This document shows positions 30,000-38,834 of a stretch of 64,000 bases of DNA, one piece after another. This DNA is from Yersinia rohdei ATCC 43380. GTDB lineage: Bacteria > Pseudomonadota > Gammaproteobacteria > Enterobacterales > Enterobacteriaceae. Within the stretch, counting starts at the first letter, position 1, and the number at the start of each line of letters is the position of its first letter. Both the position numbers and the translations under genes were made by a program. Below the pieces are notes generated by a model. It had not been told where the DNA came from and ran no database searches. It was given only the letters and a program-made list of their open reading frames with translations. The DNA lies in assembly GCF_000173775.1 (NCBI RefSeq), contig NZ_ACCD01000003.1:124001-188000 (forward strand), written 5' to 3'.

Positions 30000-31331
30000 A
30001 TGGAATATACGGGGCTCTCAGCAGCAATTGCTGGCTATATCGATGAGCGACGAAGAGTTAAAAAGGAACCTGTAGAGAAGAGTTGCGAAAAGGCGCTAAA
30101 GGAGGAGCCGGAGGCAGCCAGACGTGTGGCAATCAGTACGGAATATCAGGCACAGCTTCAGGCACTGGATAATCAGTTTGCCTATATACCTTGGTTAACC
30201 GATGCGGCTAAACGAGCCAAACAGATCAGCCTGGTGACTCACGCACCGAAATTTACCCATGGCGATGCGAAAGGAAGCGGTGTACTCGATGACAGAGAGT
30301 CAACCGTTGCCAAGGGGTACTTATCCACATTGGTACTGAGCCAACCGGAAATAGATACAATTGGTAACGCAGCAGCTGCGAATTCGGCGACGTTGTTACT
30401 GCTCACCGTGGATGGTATCAGCGTGGCGGATTGCATCGCGCAAGACGATATCTCTCCTTTTACCCCTTTTACTGACGATCCGCAGCTATTGGGAGAGTGG
30501 TTAGCGGGTTTTAAGCTGGCATTGGTGGATAAAGATCCCAGTTCTCACCCTCTTGCCAAGCAGATCTTTTTTCCTGTTGCAGAACAGAAATATCACCTGT
30601 TAAGCCCGTTGTTTCCTTCTTCTCTGGCACATGAGATTTATGCCCGTATCGGGCAGAGCCGTTTTGGTGAACAGGCCAAAGAGATCCGTGAAGCCAAAAA
30701 GGCCGGGAAATATCATGCTGAACTTCAGGTTAGTTATCCCGGAACGGCAATCCAGATCTACGGCGGCTCCAAGCCATTGAACATATCCAGCCTGAATGTC
30801 GCACGCGGGGGCAAAATGCTATTGCTCTCTTGCGCGCCGCCCAGTTGGCGTGGCCGCTTAGCCCCTCCCAGCGGTAAAGATATTTTGTATAGCAGTGAGT
30901 TTAACCGCCGTACCTGGCAACAGGTCAATCAACTGAAAAGCTACCTGCTCAGTGTGGCGGAAAAAGAGAGTACGTTGGAGATCCGACAGCAGCGTGGGCG
31001 TTATGTGGTGGCGCTGGTGGATGCCTTATTAAACTACGCTACGGAGATACAGTCCCTAACCGAATTAGCAGGCTGGAGCTCGCATCCTGACTGTAAATTA
31101 CCTGATGCGCAGAAAATATGGCTCGATCCTCATCATCCTTCCACAGAGTTTCAGCAACAACGCAGTAAAAATGCCTGGCCGGGCGAGATCGCCAAGCAGT
31201 TTGCTCATTGGTTGAATAAAAAACTGGAGCACAAGCGGATGACGTTTGCCCTGGCTGAAAGCCAGGCCTGGCAGAAGGTCTTCAGTCAACGCCTCTGGGC
31301 GTTTGACCTTGGGCGGAGGGAGGAAGTATGA
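30000..31331 (+). CDS. csy1: Csy1 (Cas8f), large subunit of the I-F surveillance complex
   Basis: A 443-residue protein forming the tail of the Csy complex with Csy2, where it recognises the protospacer-adjacent GG/CC and the crRNA 5' handle. It is recognised by position and by family segments such as FTHGDAKGSGV near residue 83 and the C-terminal half with ARGGKMLLLSCAPPSW, DPHHPSTEFQQQRS and FAHWLNKKLEHKRMTFALAE. The ATG at 30000 is preceded by GAGG. It overlaps csy2 by four bases. Confidence 0.94.
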   Translation: MEYTGLSAAIAGYIDERRRVKKEPVEKSCEKALKEEPEAARRVAISTEYQAQLQALDNQFAYIPWLTDAAKRAKQISLVTHAPKFTHGDAKGSGVLDDRESTVAKGYLSTLVLSQPEIDTIGNAAAANSATLLLLTVDGISVADCIAQDDISPFTPFTDDPQLLGEWLAGFKLALVDKDPSSHPLAKQIFFPVAEQKYHLLSPLFPSSLAHEIYARIGQSRFGEQAKEIREAKKAGKYHAELQVSYPGTAIQIYGGSKPLNISSLNVARGGKMLLLSCAPPSWRGRLAPPSGKDILYSSEFNRRTWQQVNQLKSYLLSVAEKESTLEIRQQRGRYVVALVDALLNYATEIQSLTELAGWSSHPDCKLPDAQKIWLDPHHPSTEFQQQRSKNAWPGEIAKQFAHWLNKKLEHKRMTFALAESQAWQKVFSQRLWAFDLGRREEV

Positions 31332-32299
31332 GTACATTAATTACCCTACGCCACCTTCAGGTCAGCAATGTAAACACCATTGCCGGGCTGACTTACGGCT
31401 TTCCTGCCATCACTCAACTTTTGGGTTATACCCATGCGTTATCGCGCAAGCTCCAGCAGAGCCACGGTATCGAGTTACAGGGCTGCGCAGTGGTGTGCCA
31501 TCATCATCAGATTCAGGCCTATCAGCCTTCGGGATGGGGAGATTATGTGTTTGCATTGACGCGTAATCCGCTGACTAAAGAGGGAAATACGGCCCCTATT
31601 GTTGAAGAGGGGCGTATGCAGATGGAGATCTCCCTGGTTCTGGAATGCCAGGGGCTGATTTCTGGCGGTGAAGCTGGCATTGCGGCGCTACGTGAGTATT
31701 TATTTCCGTTGTGCCAGAGCCAGCGATTGGCTGGAGGGACGATCAGCAGGCTACAGGATATCGACATTGTTGCTTTTCCAACGACGGCACAAGAGCGATC
31801 ACGTTTTACCCGGCGTCTTCTGCCCGGTTTTGTCCTGCTTGATCGTTCCTCCCTGTTGCAGCAGCACCTATTACGCCTGCAGCAAGACCAACCTGAAGCC
31901 GATCTCTTGGATGCCTGGCTCGATTTTTCTGCGCTGAAATATCAGGCAATACCTTTGCAAGATGAGAACGGCGTGCAAGATGATAACAACAAAGCACAAT
32001 GGGCTTATCAACCCAAGCCAGAAAGCGGTTGGTTGGTGCCGATCATGACAGGATTCCGCGCTATTTCACCTTGCTATGAGCCAGGCATCGTAAACAACAG
32101 CCGCGATTGGGCTACGCCTTTCCGTTTCGCAGAGGCGGTATACGGTATTGGTGAATGGAAAAGCCCACACAATATTGATGACTTGCGACAGATGTTTTGG
32201 CAATACAGTCATGACCAAGACTGGTATCTCTGCCAGGCACAACCTAACACAGTGACAGGCAGCGCTTTTCAACTCGAAGAAGATTTCGACTTTTTCTAA
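31328..32299 (+). CDS. csy2: Csy2 (Cas5f), crRNA 5'-handle binding subunit
   Basis: A RAMP protein of 323 residues pairing with Csy1 to cap the 5' handle of the crRNA. The N-terminus LITLRHLQVSNVNTIAGLTYGFPAI contains the typical NAISSPLTYGFPA-like block (key residues LTYGFPAI). The C-terminal GFRAISPCYEPG and FRFAEAVYGIGEW are also characteristic. It is coupled to csy1 by a four-base overlap and followed 19 bases later by csy3. Confidence 0.94.
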   Translation: MSTLITLRHLQVSNVNTIAGLTYGFPAITQLLGYTHALSRKLQQSHGIELQGCAVVCHHHQIQAYQPSGWGDYVFALTRNPLTKEGNTAPIVEEGRMQMEISLVLECQGLISGGEAGIAALREYLFPLCQSQRLAGGTISRLQDIDIVAFPTTAQERSRFTRRLLPGFVLLDRSSLLQQHLLRLQQDQPEADLLDAWLDFSALKYQAIPLQDENGVQDDNNKAQWAYQPKPESGWLVPIMTGFRAISPCYEPGIVNNSRDWATPFRFAEAVYGIGEWKSPHNIDDLRQMFWQYSHDQDWYLCQAQPNTVTGSAFQLEEDFDFF

Positions 32300-32317
32300 T
32301 AAAAAAGGAATTGGATC

Positions 32318-33325
32318 ATGGCAACTATTACATTAAAAACGGCATCAGTGCTGGCATTTGAAAGCAAGTTGGCTTGTTCTGACGCGATTATGGCGGCGGG
32401 CAATTGGGAAGAGAGAACGGATGTCACCTGCTGGCAGCCTATTCTGGTGCAGGAAAAGGCGGTGCGCGGTACGATTTCCAACCGTTTAAAGGCCGCTATT
32501 AGTAGTGATTCAACGAAACTAGATGCAGAGATTCAAAAAGCCAACCTGCAAACCGTGGATGTAGCAGCATTACCCTTTGACTGTGACACATTGAAAGTGA
32601 GCTTTACTCTGCGTGTGCTTGGCGATTTAGCAACGCCTTCCACCTGTAACGATCCCGATTATCAGGCCGCTCTGGCTGCAGTGATCCAGGGCTATGTTGC
32701 CCGTCAAGGATTTAGTGAACTTGCCAGACGTTATGCAACCAATATTGCCAGTGGTCGTTTCCTATGGCGCAACCGAGTGGGTGCTGAACAGGTCGAGGTG
32801 CGGGTGAGTTGTGGTGGTCGCCCTTGGGTGTTTGATGGCTACGCGCACGGTTTGCATGAATTTCCTCCGGTGACGGGCGATCTGCTGGAGTTAAGCAAAG
32901 CGATAGAAGCGGGTCTGCAAGGGCAGCAGTATACCTTTATTGAGGTTCAAGCTTTTGTTCGACTGGGGCAAGGGCAGGCGGTTTACCCTTCGCAGGAATT
33001 GGTGATGGGGGGCGGTAAAGGAGATAAGAGCAAATTCTTGTTCCAACTGAACCAGGTGGCTGCCATGCACTCGCAAAAAATTGGTAATGCTCTGCGTACG
33101 ATTGATACCTGGCACCCAGAGTCAGCGGAGGTAGGGGCGATTGCGGTAGAGCCTTATGGCTCCGTCACCAATCGCGGCAAGGCTTACCGGCAACCCCGAG
33201 AAAAGTTGGATTTTTATAACCTGCTGGATGCTTGGGTACTGAAAGGTAAAGAGCCTGATTTGGCACAGCAGAATTATGTCATTGCTATGTTGATTCGCGG
33301 TGGCGTCTTTGGTGATGCAAGCTAA
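32318..33325 (+). CDS. csy3: Csy3 (Cas7f), backbone subunit of the I-F complex
   Basis: A 335-residue RAMP protein. Six copies coat the spacer part of the crRNA. Recognisable segments are the [19 protein letters not shown]-terminus, [36 protein letters not shown] and [20 protein letters not shown] precedes the ATG. This is usually the most highly expressed cas gene in the operon. Confidence 0.95.
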   Translation: MATITLKTASVLAFESKLACSDAIMAAGNWEERTDVTCWQPILVQEKAVRGTISNRLKAAISSDSTKLDAEIQKANLQTVDVAALPFDCDTLKVSFTLRVLGDLATPSTCNDPDYQAALAAVIQGYVARQGFSELARRYATNIASGRFLWRNRVGAEQVEVRVSCGGRPWVFDGYAHGLHEFPPVTGDLLELSKAIEAGLQGQQYTFIEVQAFVRLGQGQAVYPSQELVMGGGKGDKSKFLFQLNQVAAMHSQKIGNALRTIDTWHPESAEVGAIAVEPYGSVTNRGKAYRQPREKLDFYNLLDAWVLKGKEPDLAQQNYVIAMLIRGGVFGDAS

Positions 33326-33336
33326 ACGAGGTGATT

Positions 33337-33888
33337 ATGGATCACTATTTGGATATTAAGGTTCAACCCGATCTGGAAACCTCAGCACAGGATTTGCTCA
33401 ATAATCTGTTTGCTAAATTACACCGCGCGTTAGGGCATTATGCCGCAGGGAGAATAGGCGTTAGTTTTCCCTGTAGTGATAAGACGTTGGACTGCGTGTT
33501 GCGTTTACACGGCTCGGCGCAAGACATCGATAATTTGATGCAGCAAAACTGGTTACAAGGTATGCGTGACTACGTTCGATGCAGTGCGGTATTGCCGGTG
33601 CCTGAGGCAGTACAATACCGAACGGTGAGGCGAGTACAGGCAAAAAGCGCCCATAACAAGCGGCAGAGATCGATTGCTAAAGGGTGGCTAACTGAACAGC
33701 AGGCGTTTGAACAAATACCCGACACCCAACAGAAATCTCTCAGGTTGCCTTTTATTCAACTGCGTAGCCTTTCGAACGGCAATACGATGAGAATTTATAT
33801 TCAGCATGGCGAATTGCAGGAACAAGCTCAGTTGGGAAGTTTCTCTGCCTATGGTCTAAGTAGCAGTACCACCATACCCTGGTTTTAA
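33337..33888 (+). CDS. cas6f: Cas6f (Csy4), crRNA-processing endoribonuclease
   Basis: Cleaves the repeat hairpin of the pre-crRNA and stays bound to the 3' stem-loop. From ATG 33337 the protein is 183 residues, starting MDHYLDIKVQPD as in P. aeruginosa Csy4. The catalytic His lies in the N-terminal FAKLHRALGHY segment, the arginine-rich helix region is VRRVQAKSAHNKRQRS, and the C-terminal motif is YGLSSSTTIPWF. A GTG six bases upstream is in frame, but GAGGTG at 33328-33333 serves as the ribosome binding site for the ATG. Confidence 0.95.
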   Translation: MDHYLDIKVQPDLETSAQDLLNNLFAKLHRALGHYAAGRIGVSFPCSDKTLDCVLRLHGSAQDIDNLMQQNWLQGMRDYVRCSAVLPVPEAVQYRTVRRVQAKSAHNKRQRSIAKGWLTEQQAFEQIPDTQQKSLRLPFIQLRSLSNGNTMRIYIQHGELQEQAQLGSFSAYGLSSSTTIPWF

Positions 33889-34016
33889 CCCTTTTTTTCG
33901 GCTATTGCTAACTGATTGTTTTGTAATGGTGTAATGAGAGGGTGAGAAAAAAGGGTTTATCAGTCAATATCCTGATTTATGTTTAATAAACAGGGTGATG
34001 GCATATTTTTATTACC
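33889..34016 (+). promoter_or_regulatory. CRISPR leader
   Basis: A 128-base AT-rich segment between cas6f and the first repeat. The degenerate repeat is at the far end of the array, so this side is the leader where new spacers should enter and pre-crRNA transcription should start. No clean -10/-35 pair was defined. Confidence 0.65.
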
Positions 34017-35305
34017 GTTCGCTGCCGTGCAGGCAGCTTAGAAAACCAAAGAGAGAGAAACATTGTGGATAACAAAGTTCGCTGCCGTGCAGGCAGCTTA
34101 GAAATAGGTAATAAGGCAGTAATGTTTCATCTTCATGTTCGCTGCCGTGCAGGCAGCTTAGAAAAGTATCATTCTTTGGCGTCAAATCGGGATACGGGTT
34201 CGCTGCCGTGCAGGCAGCTTAGAAAATGACGAGTAAATCAGCGAGTGCCGCTGCCAGGTTCGCTGCCGTGCAGGCAGCTTAGAAATTCTAGGCACATTAA
34301 GACGCGCATTTTGCCGAGTTCGCTGCCGTGCAGGCAGCTTAGAAACACGTCGTCACGTGGAGCGGATTGCCCTAATTGTTCGCTGCCGTGCAGGCAGCTT
34401 AGAAACATTCGCAGAAGTTAAGGCGGCGCACGATACTGTTCGCTGCCGTGCAGGCAGCTTAGAAATTTTAGGTAAAGTGGGTGCGGCGCAGGGCGCAGTT
34501 CGCTGCCGTGCAGGCAGCTTAGAAAAGTCACACCGTCCGCGAGCTAAAGCTGCTACAGTTCGCTGCCGTGCAGGCAGCTTAGAAAAAGCACCATATGAAA
34601 CAAGCCCAGCACCTATCGTTCGCTGCCGTGCAGGCAGCTTAGAAAGATAGCTGTTGCGGTGTCTCTTTCCTGAAAAGGTTCGCTGCCGTGCAGGCAGCTT
34701 AGAAATTCTTGCTGCCATTTCTAATCCTTGATATTAAGTTCGCTGCCGTGCAGGCAGCTTAGAAAACAGGCGCTGGCGGGATGGACACTGGCACGGTGTT
34801 CGCTGCCGTGCAGGCAGCTTAGAAAGCAAAACGGGATGGCTTCCGTCGCTGTGGCATGTTCGCTGCCGTGCAGGCAGCTTAGAAAAGCGGTGTAAGTAGC
34901 GTAGAAGCCACCTACGCGTTCGCTGCCGTGCAGGCAGCTTAGAAATACTACCTCCATGGGGACATATGTGGGTATAGGTTCGCTGCCGTGCAGGCAGCTT
35001 AGAAAATAAAAAAAACTATTTCACCTTCAGTGTCTCGGTTCGCTGCCGTGCAGGCAGCTTAGAAATACTTCCCCGATCTGCGCCAACGGCTGTTTATGTT
35101 CGCTGCCGTGCAGGCAGCTTAGAAATGGTCTTGTTGCATAGCACGACGCGCCAGCCGGTTCGCTGCCGTGCAGGCAGCTTAGAAAGCCAACGCGGTAATT
35201 GGTTACATGCGGCGGTAGTTCGCTGCCGTGCAGGCAGCTTAGAAATGGAGAAAGAGCGCAAAGAGCGTGAGAAAGCAGTTCGCTGCTGTGCAGGCAGCTT
35301 AGAAA
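34017..35305 (+). CRISPR. Type I-F CRISPR array, 22 repeats and 21 spacers
   Basis: A 28-base repeat that begins GTTCGCTGCCGTGCAGGCAG and ends CTTAGAAA, with the Cas6f hairpin CTGCC-gtgca-GGCAG. Repeats start at 34017, 34077, 34137, then every 60 bases from 34198 to 35278. Spacers are 32 bases except the third (34165-34197), which is 33. All repeats look identical except the last (35278-35305), which reads CTGCTGTG in the stem, so the oldest end is on the right. The loop and stem match Cas6f specificity, and the array lies directly downstream of the I-F cas genes. Confidence 0.98.
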
Positions 35306-35325
35306 CTTTGCCGCTGTGTCACTCA

Positions 35326-36306
35326 GGACCTCGGTTGACATTTGATCTTATATACCCAATTTAGTTTTTAGCACTTCGTAAGGTGTTTTTCCACCATGTG
35401 CTGAATGGGGGCGATGACAGTTATAAAATGCCTCCCATTCCGCTAGTTTTTCATGAAGGTCGACATCATCCGTATAATCGATAAGCTGATAAAATTCCTG
35501 TTTATCTGTCAGATGAGAACGTTCTACTTTTCCATTTAATCTCGGTGTCGCTGGTTTAATATAAACATGCTCCATCCCTAACTCATGCACATGCCAATTA
35601 AATTTCGCCTGGAACTCATGGCCATTGTCTGTCCTGATGGTTTTTAGTCGGAAAGGAAATTTATTCACAACGTAATCAATAAAATTAATCGCATTGGCTT
35701 GATTATGCCGCTCATAAATTTTTAAGGCTCGTATCCGGGTCGCATCATCAATTGCGGTATATTGAAAACGCTTAATCCGTTGACCATTAGGACTATTAAA
35801 AAACAAGAACTTAACATCAACCTGCACATGATGCCCAGGAACCTGTTTCTCATAGCGTTTGAACAACGGCTTAGAGCGTTGTCGTTGATTTTGTGGCAGT
35901 TGATTTAGTCTGTTTCGAAGAAGCACGTAATAACAGCCAGAGCGCGATACTTTGATATTATGAAAACGTAACAAGTACCACGATATTCTCTGAGGTCCAA
36001 AATGATAAGTTGTGCGCAAGTAAATAATTTGCTCCTCAATGTGCTTTGCCACACGTCGAGTAGGATTTTCTGGGCAAGGTTTATGATTGATTAATCCTTG
36101 TTCTCCATAGCGCTCATAGGCTTTTTTCCATGTGTAATAAGTTCGCCTGCTAATACTAAAATGTCGGCAGGTTTTTGCGATATTTTTGGTGTTATTTGCA
36201 TAGTTTAAGACTTTTGTTTTGTGCGTTATATCGCGCTTCGCTTTAGCATTCATCATATCCAGACCTCCGGCTATAGTTAGAAAACACTAACTGTCCACCG
36301 AGGTCC
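35326..36306 (-). mobile_element. IS481-family insertion sequence
   Basis: Terminal inverted repeats ggacctcggttgaca (35326-35340) and tgtccaccgaggtcc (36292-36306) match in 14 of 15 positions and enclose one full-length transposase gene. No clear target-site duplication is visible. The element begins 20 bases beyond the last CRISPR repeat. Confidence 0.85.
35348..36256 (-). CDS. IS481-family transposase
   Basis: A 302-residue DDE transposase. The N-terminal helix-turn-helix has NIAKTCRHFSISRRTYYTWKK (key residues ISRRTYYTWKK). The integrase core has Asp in HHVQVDVKFLFF, Asp in TIRTDNGHEFQ, and the final Glu within the LNGKVERSHLTDKQEFYQ region. ATYHFGPQRISWYL-like sequence (RTTYHFGPQRISWYL) is typical of the family. 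It appears intact, with no frameshift, so the element may still be active. Confidence 0.92.
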   Translation of the reverse strand: MMNAKAKRDITHKTKVLNYANNTKNIAKTCRHFSISRRTYYTWKKAYERYGEQGLINHKPCPENPTRRVAKHIEEQIIYLRTTYHFGPQRISWYLLRFHNIKVSRSGCYYVLLRNRLNQLPQNQRQRSKPLFKRYEKQVPGHHVQVDVKFLFFNSPNGQRIKRFQYTAIDDATRIRALKIYERHNQANAINFIDYVVNKFPFRLKTIRTDNGHEFQAKFNWHVHELGMEHVYIKPATPRLNGKVERSHLTDKQEFYQLIDYTDDVDLHEKLAEWEAFYNCHRPHSAHGGKTPYEVLKTKLGI

Positions 36307-37071
36307 AGACTTTCACAAGGAGAGTCGCCTAATGTTTAAGCTCCAGAGCTGATAGAACATTATTGAGAAGCGCTATTTGGAGATACTGGATCAGTAGTTA
36401 CAGTGAATTTTGACGCTCTCAGATACCGAATTGAGCAGGTTGGGAATGATTAAACCATTACAATTATTTATAGGGCGCTGAAGTTGCAGTTAAACAGGGC
36501 CTATCTGAATTTAGTCACGGGCAGTTATTTACTCAAATTGGCTATGGTCAACCCATATGCAGATATTATTTATATCGGTTAAGGATTACAGCGGTTGTAG
36601 GCATTCCTAACCCCTTCTGTAGGGGGGGGCTTAATTTCAATATAATCCCAAAAATATTTTTAACTTATATTTATATGAAAATATTTATTTTTTTAAGATA
36701 TAAAGACATTTTCTTTATAAAATGCTTATTTTTTTATAAAAATAAGCACAATGCTCTGTTTTATTGATTTATTAAACAACTCTTGATCTAGATCAAAAAT
36801 GTTTGGCAACTTTAAATATCGTATATAATAAAAACAATAAAAATGTGCAGGGATATTTAATAATTATCCAAAACACACTGAGAGAGTCTATATAAAAATA
36901 GAGGTAAATATTGTTGTAAATAAAGTAATTATTTGATGGTGAGTTGTTATTTTCTTCAGTGTATAACTGGGGGTAATGCTTACTAAAATAACTATTACTA
37001 TATTTGCATTATAACTTATTGGTGAAATGGATTAATTAATTTCACCCTTAAATTAATTAGGTGTAAGGCGT
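36307..37071. other. Gene-free AT-rich region right of the insertion sequence
   Basis: A possible small relic open frame near 36490-36585 (LNRAYLNLVTGSYLLKLAM) has no start signals. A CCCCTTCTGTAGGGG hairpin lies near 36612-36627. From about 36640 the sequence becomes extremely AT-rich and holds the promoter region of the next gene. I do not recognise any of it. Confidence 0.45.
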
Positions 37072-37680
37072 ATGGAAATGTTATCAATAGCGATCATAAC
37101 CAACAATACTTTCTATAAGTTAGGTTTGATTTATTTATTAAAAAATATTTTGAATAAAAAAATCGATAAAGATTATTTGTTGAACAATGCTTATGAGCAA
37201 AAAGAAAGAAAAAAACATAATGTAATATTTGAAGACTTTATGGTGATAGTTAATATTTATAAAGATGGTTTTTTTTCAGATGAGAGTGTTAATGAATTTG
37301 ATAAACCAATGTTAACTGTAAACATACCATTTAACAGTGACAGATTAGATATTAATGAGATTGTTTCTAAAATAAATAAAATAATAAAACTTGCAAGATT
37401 GAATGGTTGCGATATGACAAGTAAAGAGATTATTGATTTTTTAGAGCTTGAAGATAATTTACAACTTTCAGTAACAGAAAGCAGTCTGGTGAAGTTAACA
37501 AGTCAAGGATATAGCATTAATGATATATCTGTAATGCTTAATCGATCTGAAAAAACGATATTGAATTATCGCAGGAGTGTAATTAAAAAATTGGGTATTT
37601 TAAATAAATTGGAATTTTATAACTACTCATCAAACATGAAAAACTATGGTAGTAAAGATGCTATTCTTATTAATATTTAA
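37072..37680 (+). CDS. LuxR-type transcriptional regulator
   Basis: A 202-residue protein. The C-terminal helix-turn-helix of the LuxR/GerE type spans about residues 140-190 (LVKLTSQGYSINDISVMLNR, then SEKTILNYRRSVIKKLGI). The N-terminal 120 residues start LSIAIITNNTFYKLGLIYLL, reminiscent of a response-regulator receiver, but without an obvious phospho-acceptor aspartate. Codon use is extremely AT-rich. It resembles the next gene in layout and lies upstream of the type VI secretion cluster, so it may control that cluster or the pilus; this is inference. Confidence 0.75.
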   Translation: MEMLSIAIITNNTFYKLGLIYLLKNILNKKIDKDYLLNNAYEQKERKKHNVIFEDFMVIVNIYKDGFFSDESVNEFDKPMLTVNIPFNSDRLDINEIVSKINKIIKLARLNGCDMTSKEIIDFLELEDNLQLSVTESSLVKLTSQGYSINDISVMLNRSEKTILNYRRSVIKKLGILNKLEFYNYSSNMKNYGSKDAILINI

Positions 37681-37720
37681 TATTTAATATTTAATATTTA
37701 ATATTTAATATTTAATATTT
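37671..37720 (+). repeat. Heptanucleotide tandem repeat (TAATATT, 7 copies)
   Basis: Seven perfect copies of TAATATT run across the stop codon of the preceding regulator gene. The repeat lies in the 317-base gap before the second regulator gene; the rest of that gap (37721-37997) is AT-rich with no gene visible. Confidence 0.9.
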
Positions 37721-37997
37721 ATTCGGTCTCTGTTTAGATCGTCAATCAAAAGAAATTAAAATTTTGTGCGGTAAATATTAAAAATCGTATTTAATAGTGG
37801 CATGTTTTTATAAAACATTATGCACCCCTTATGACTTAATATATGAATATCATATCTGATATTTAGAAAACCATCCTATCTGTTTATTTTTATGATGGTT
37901 GTTATTTATTTTCTAAGTTCTAAAAAATAATTTAATCATTGTTGTATTTATTATTGTGTTAATCAGCGTTAATTAATAATTAAAAGAGGGTGGAAAT

Positions 37998-38594
37998 ATG
38001 AATACGTTAATATTTAGTAAGTGTAAATTAATGACATTCTCATTTGAGTATGTTTTTAACCATGTTTTTAGCACTAGGAATTTAAAAGAAGTCATAATGA
38101 AAAGTTATGACACAATTGATCCATTTATCAATGCGATAAACCAAAATACAAAGTTAGTCTTAATTGATATTACATCGGTTGATTATATAGATGCTTACAG
38201 TATGTTAAAGGAAATTAAAGAAAAATCTAAGGTCATTGTTTTATGTGATTCTGAAACAGAATTGCATATTTTACCAAAAATCTACAATGCGGTTTTATAT
38301 AAAACCAGTAGTATATTGAATATAATAATAACAATAGAAAGAGTTTGTGATAATAAATGTAATGATATGATTGTTGATTTAGATAGTGATGATTTTGAAA
38401 TGCCGGAGCTAACTAAAATAGAAAAATCAATATTAGAATTAATTATTTCTGGCGTAGATAATGACCAGATAGCAAAACTACTCTTGATCACGCGTGAAAA
38501 AGTGATGGGCTATCGTTGTAATATATGTAAAAAATACAATATTAATAGCTTAAGCGTTCAGTATCATAAAGATAATCCACCATATGACGGATAA
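37998..38594 (+). CDS. LuxR-like regulator with receiver-like N-terminus
   Basis: A 198-residue protein. The N-terminal part has a receiver-like strand pattern (TKLVLIDITSVDYIDAY, then KSKVIVLCDSET) with Asp in LIDIT at the place of the usual phosphorylation site. The C-terminal part (LTKIEKSILELIISGVDNDQ, then IAKLLLITREKVMGYRCNIC) is a GerE-type helix-turn-helix. GAGGG lies about 10 bases before the ATG. It is very AT-rich and probably a diverged paralogue of 37072-37680. Its targets are unknown. Confidence 0.72.
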   Translation: MNTLIFSKCKLMTFSFEYVFNHVFSTRNLKEVIMKSYDTIDPFINAINQNTKLVLIDITSVDYIDAYSMLKEIKEKSKVIVLCDSETELHILPKIYNAVLYKTSSILNIIITIERVCDNKCNDMIVDLDSDDFEMPELTKIEKSILELIISGVDNDQIAKLLLITREKVMGYRCNICKKYNINSLSVQYHKDNPPYDG

Positions 38595-38790
38595 AATCAG
38601 ATTAATAATCTATCTGCGAAGCTCAATTTATTATTGTTACTTAAGTTATATTCGATAATTTTTAAAATTCCAAATTACATCAATTTAATATCTTAATTAA
38701 TCATTCTTCAATAATATATTACCCCTAAGTAAAATAATATCACGCCATAATTATCTGATGAATTTACTCTTACCAATCTATATCTTTTAA

Positions 38791-38832
38791 TGAAAATCAC
38801 TTCACATTATATATATGTGAAGTGATTTTTTA
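38791..38832. terminator. Bidirectional terminator between the regulator and the T6SS left arm
   Basis: AAAATCACTTCACAT and ATGTGAAGTGATTTTTT form a 15-base stem with T runs on both strands. It lies 3 bases beyond the stop of the convergent DUF1795 gene and 197 bases beyond the regulator stop. Confidence 0.88.
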
Positions 38833-38834
38833 TA

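Noticed and set aside
34353-35364. Open frames inside the CRISPR array on both strands
   Set aside because: They are periodic translations of the repeat (for example VRCRAGSLE or FLSCLHGSE every 20 residues) and carry no start signals.
23335-36306. A second tRNA-Leu 3' end that would mark attR of the island
   Set aside because: No repeat of the ggccttcggcacca end was found inside the window.
35316-36316. Target-site duplication flanking the IS481-family element
   Set aside because: The flanks actca and agact do not match, and no longer direct repeat was found.
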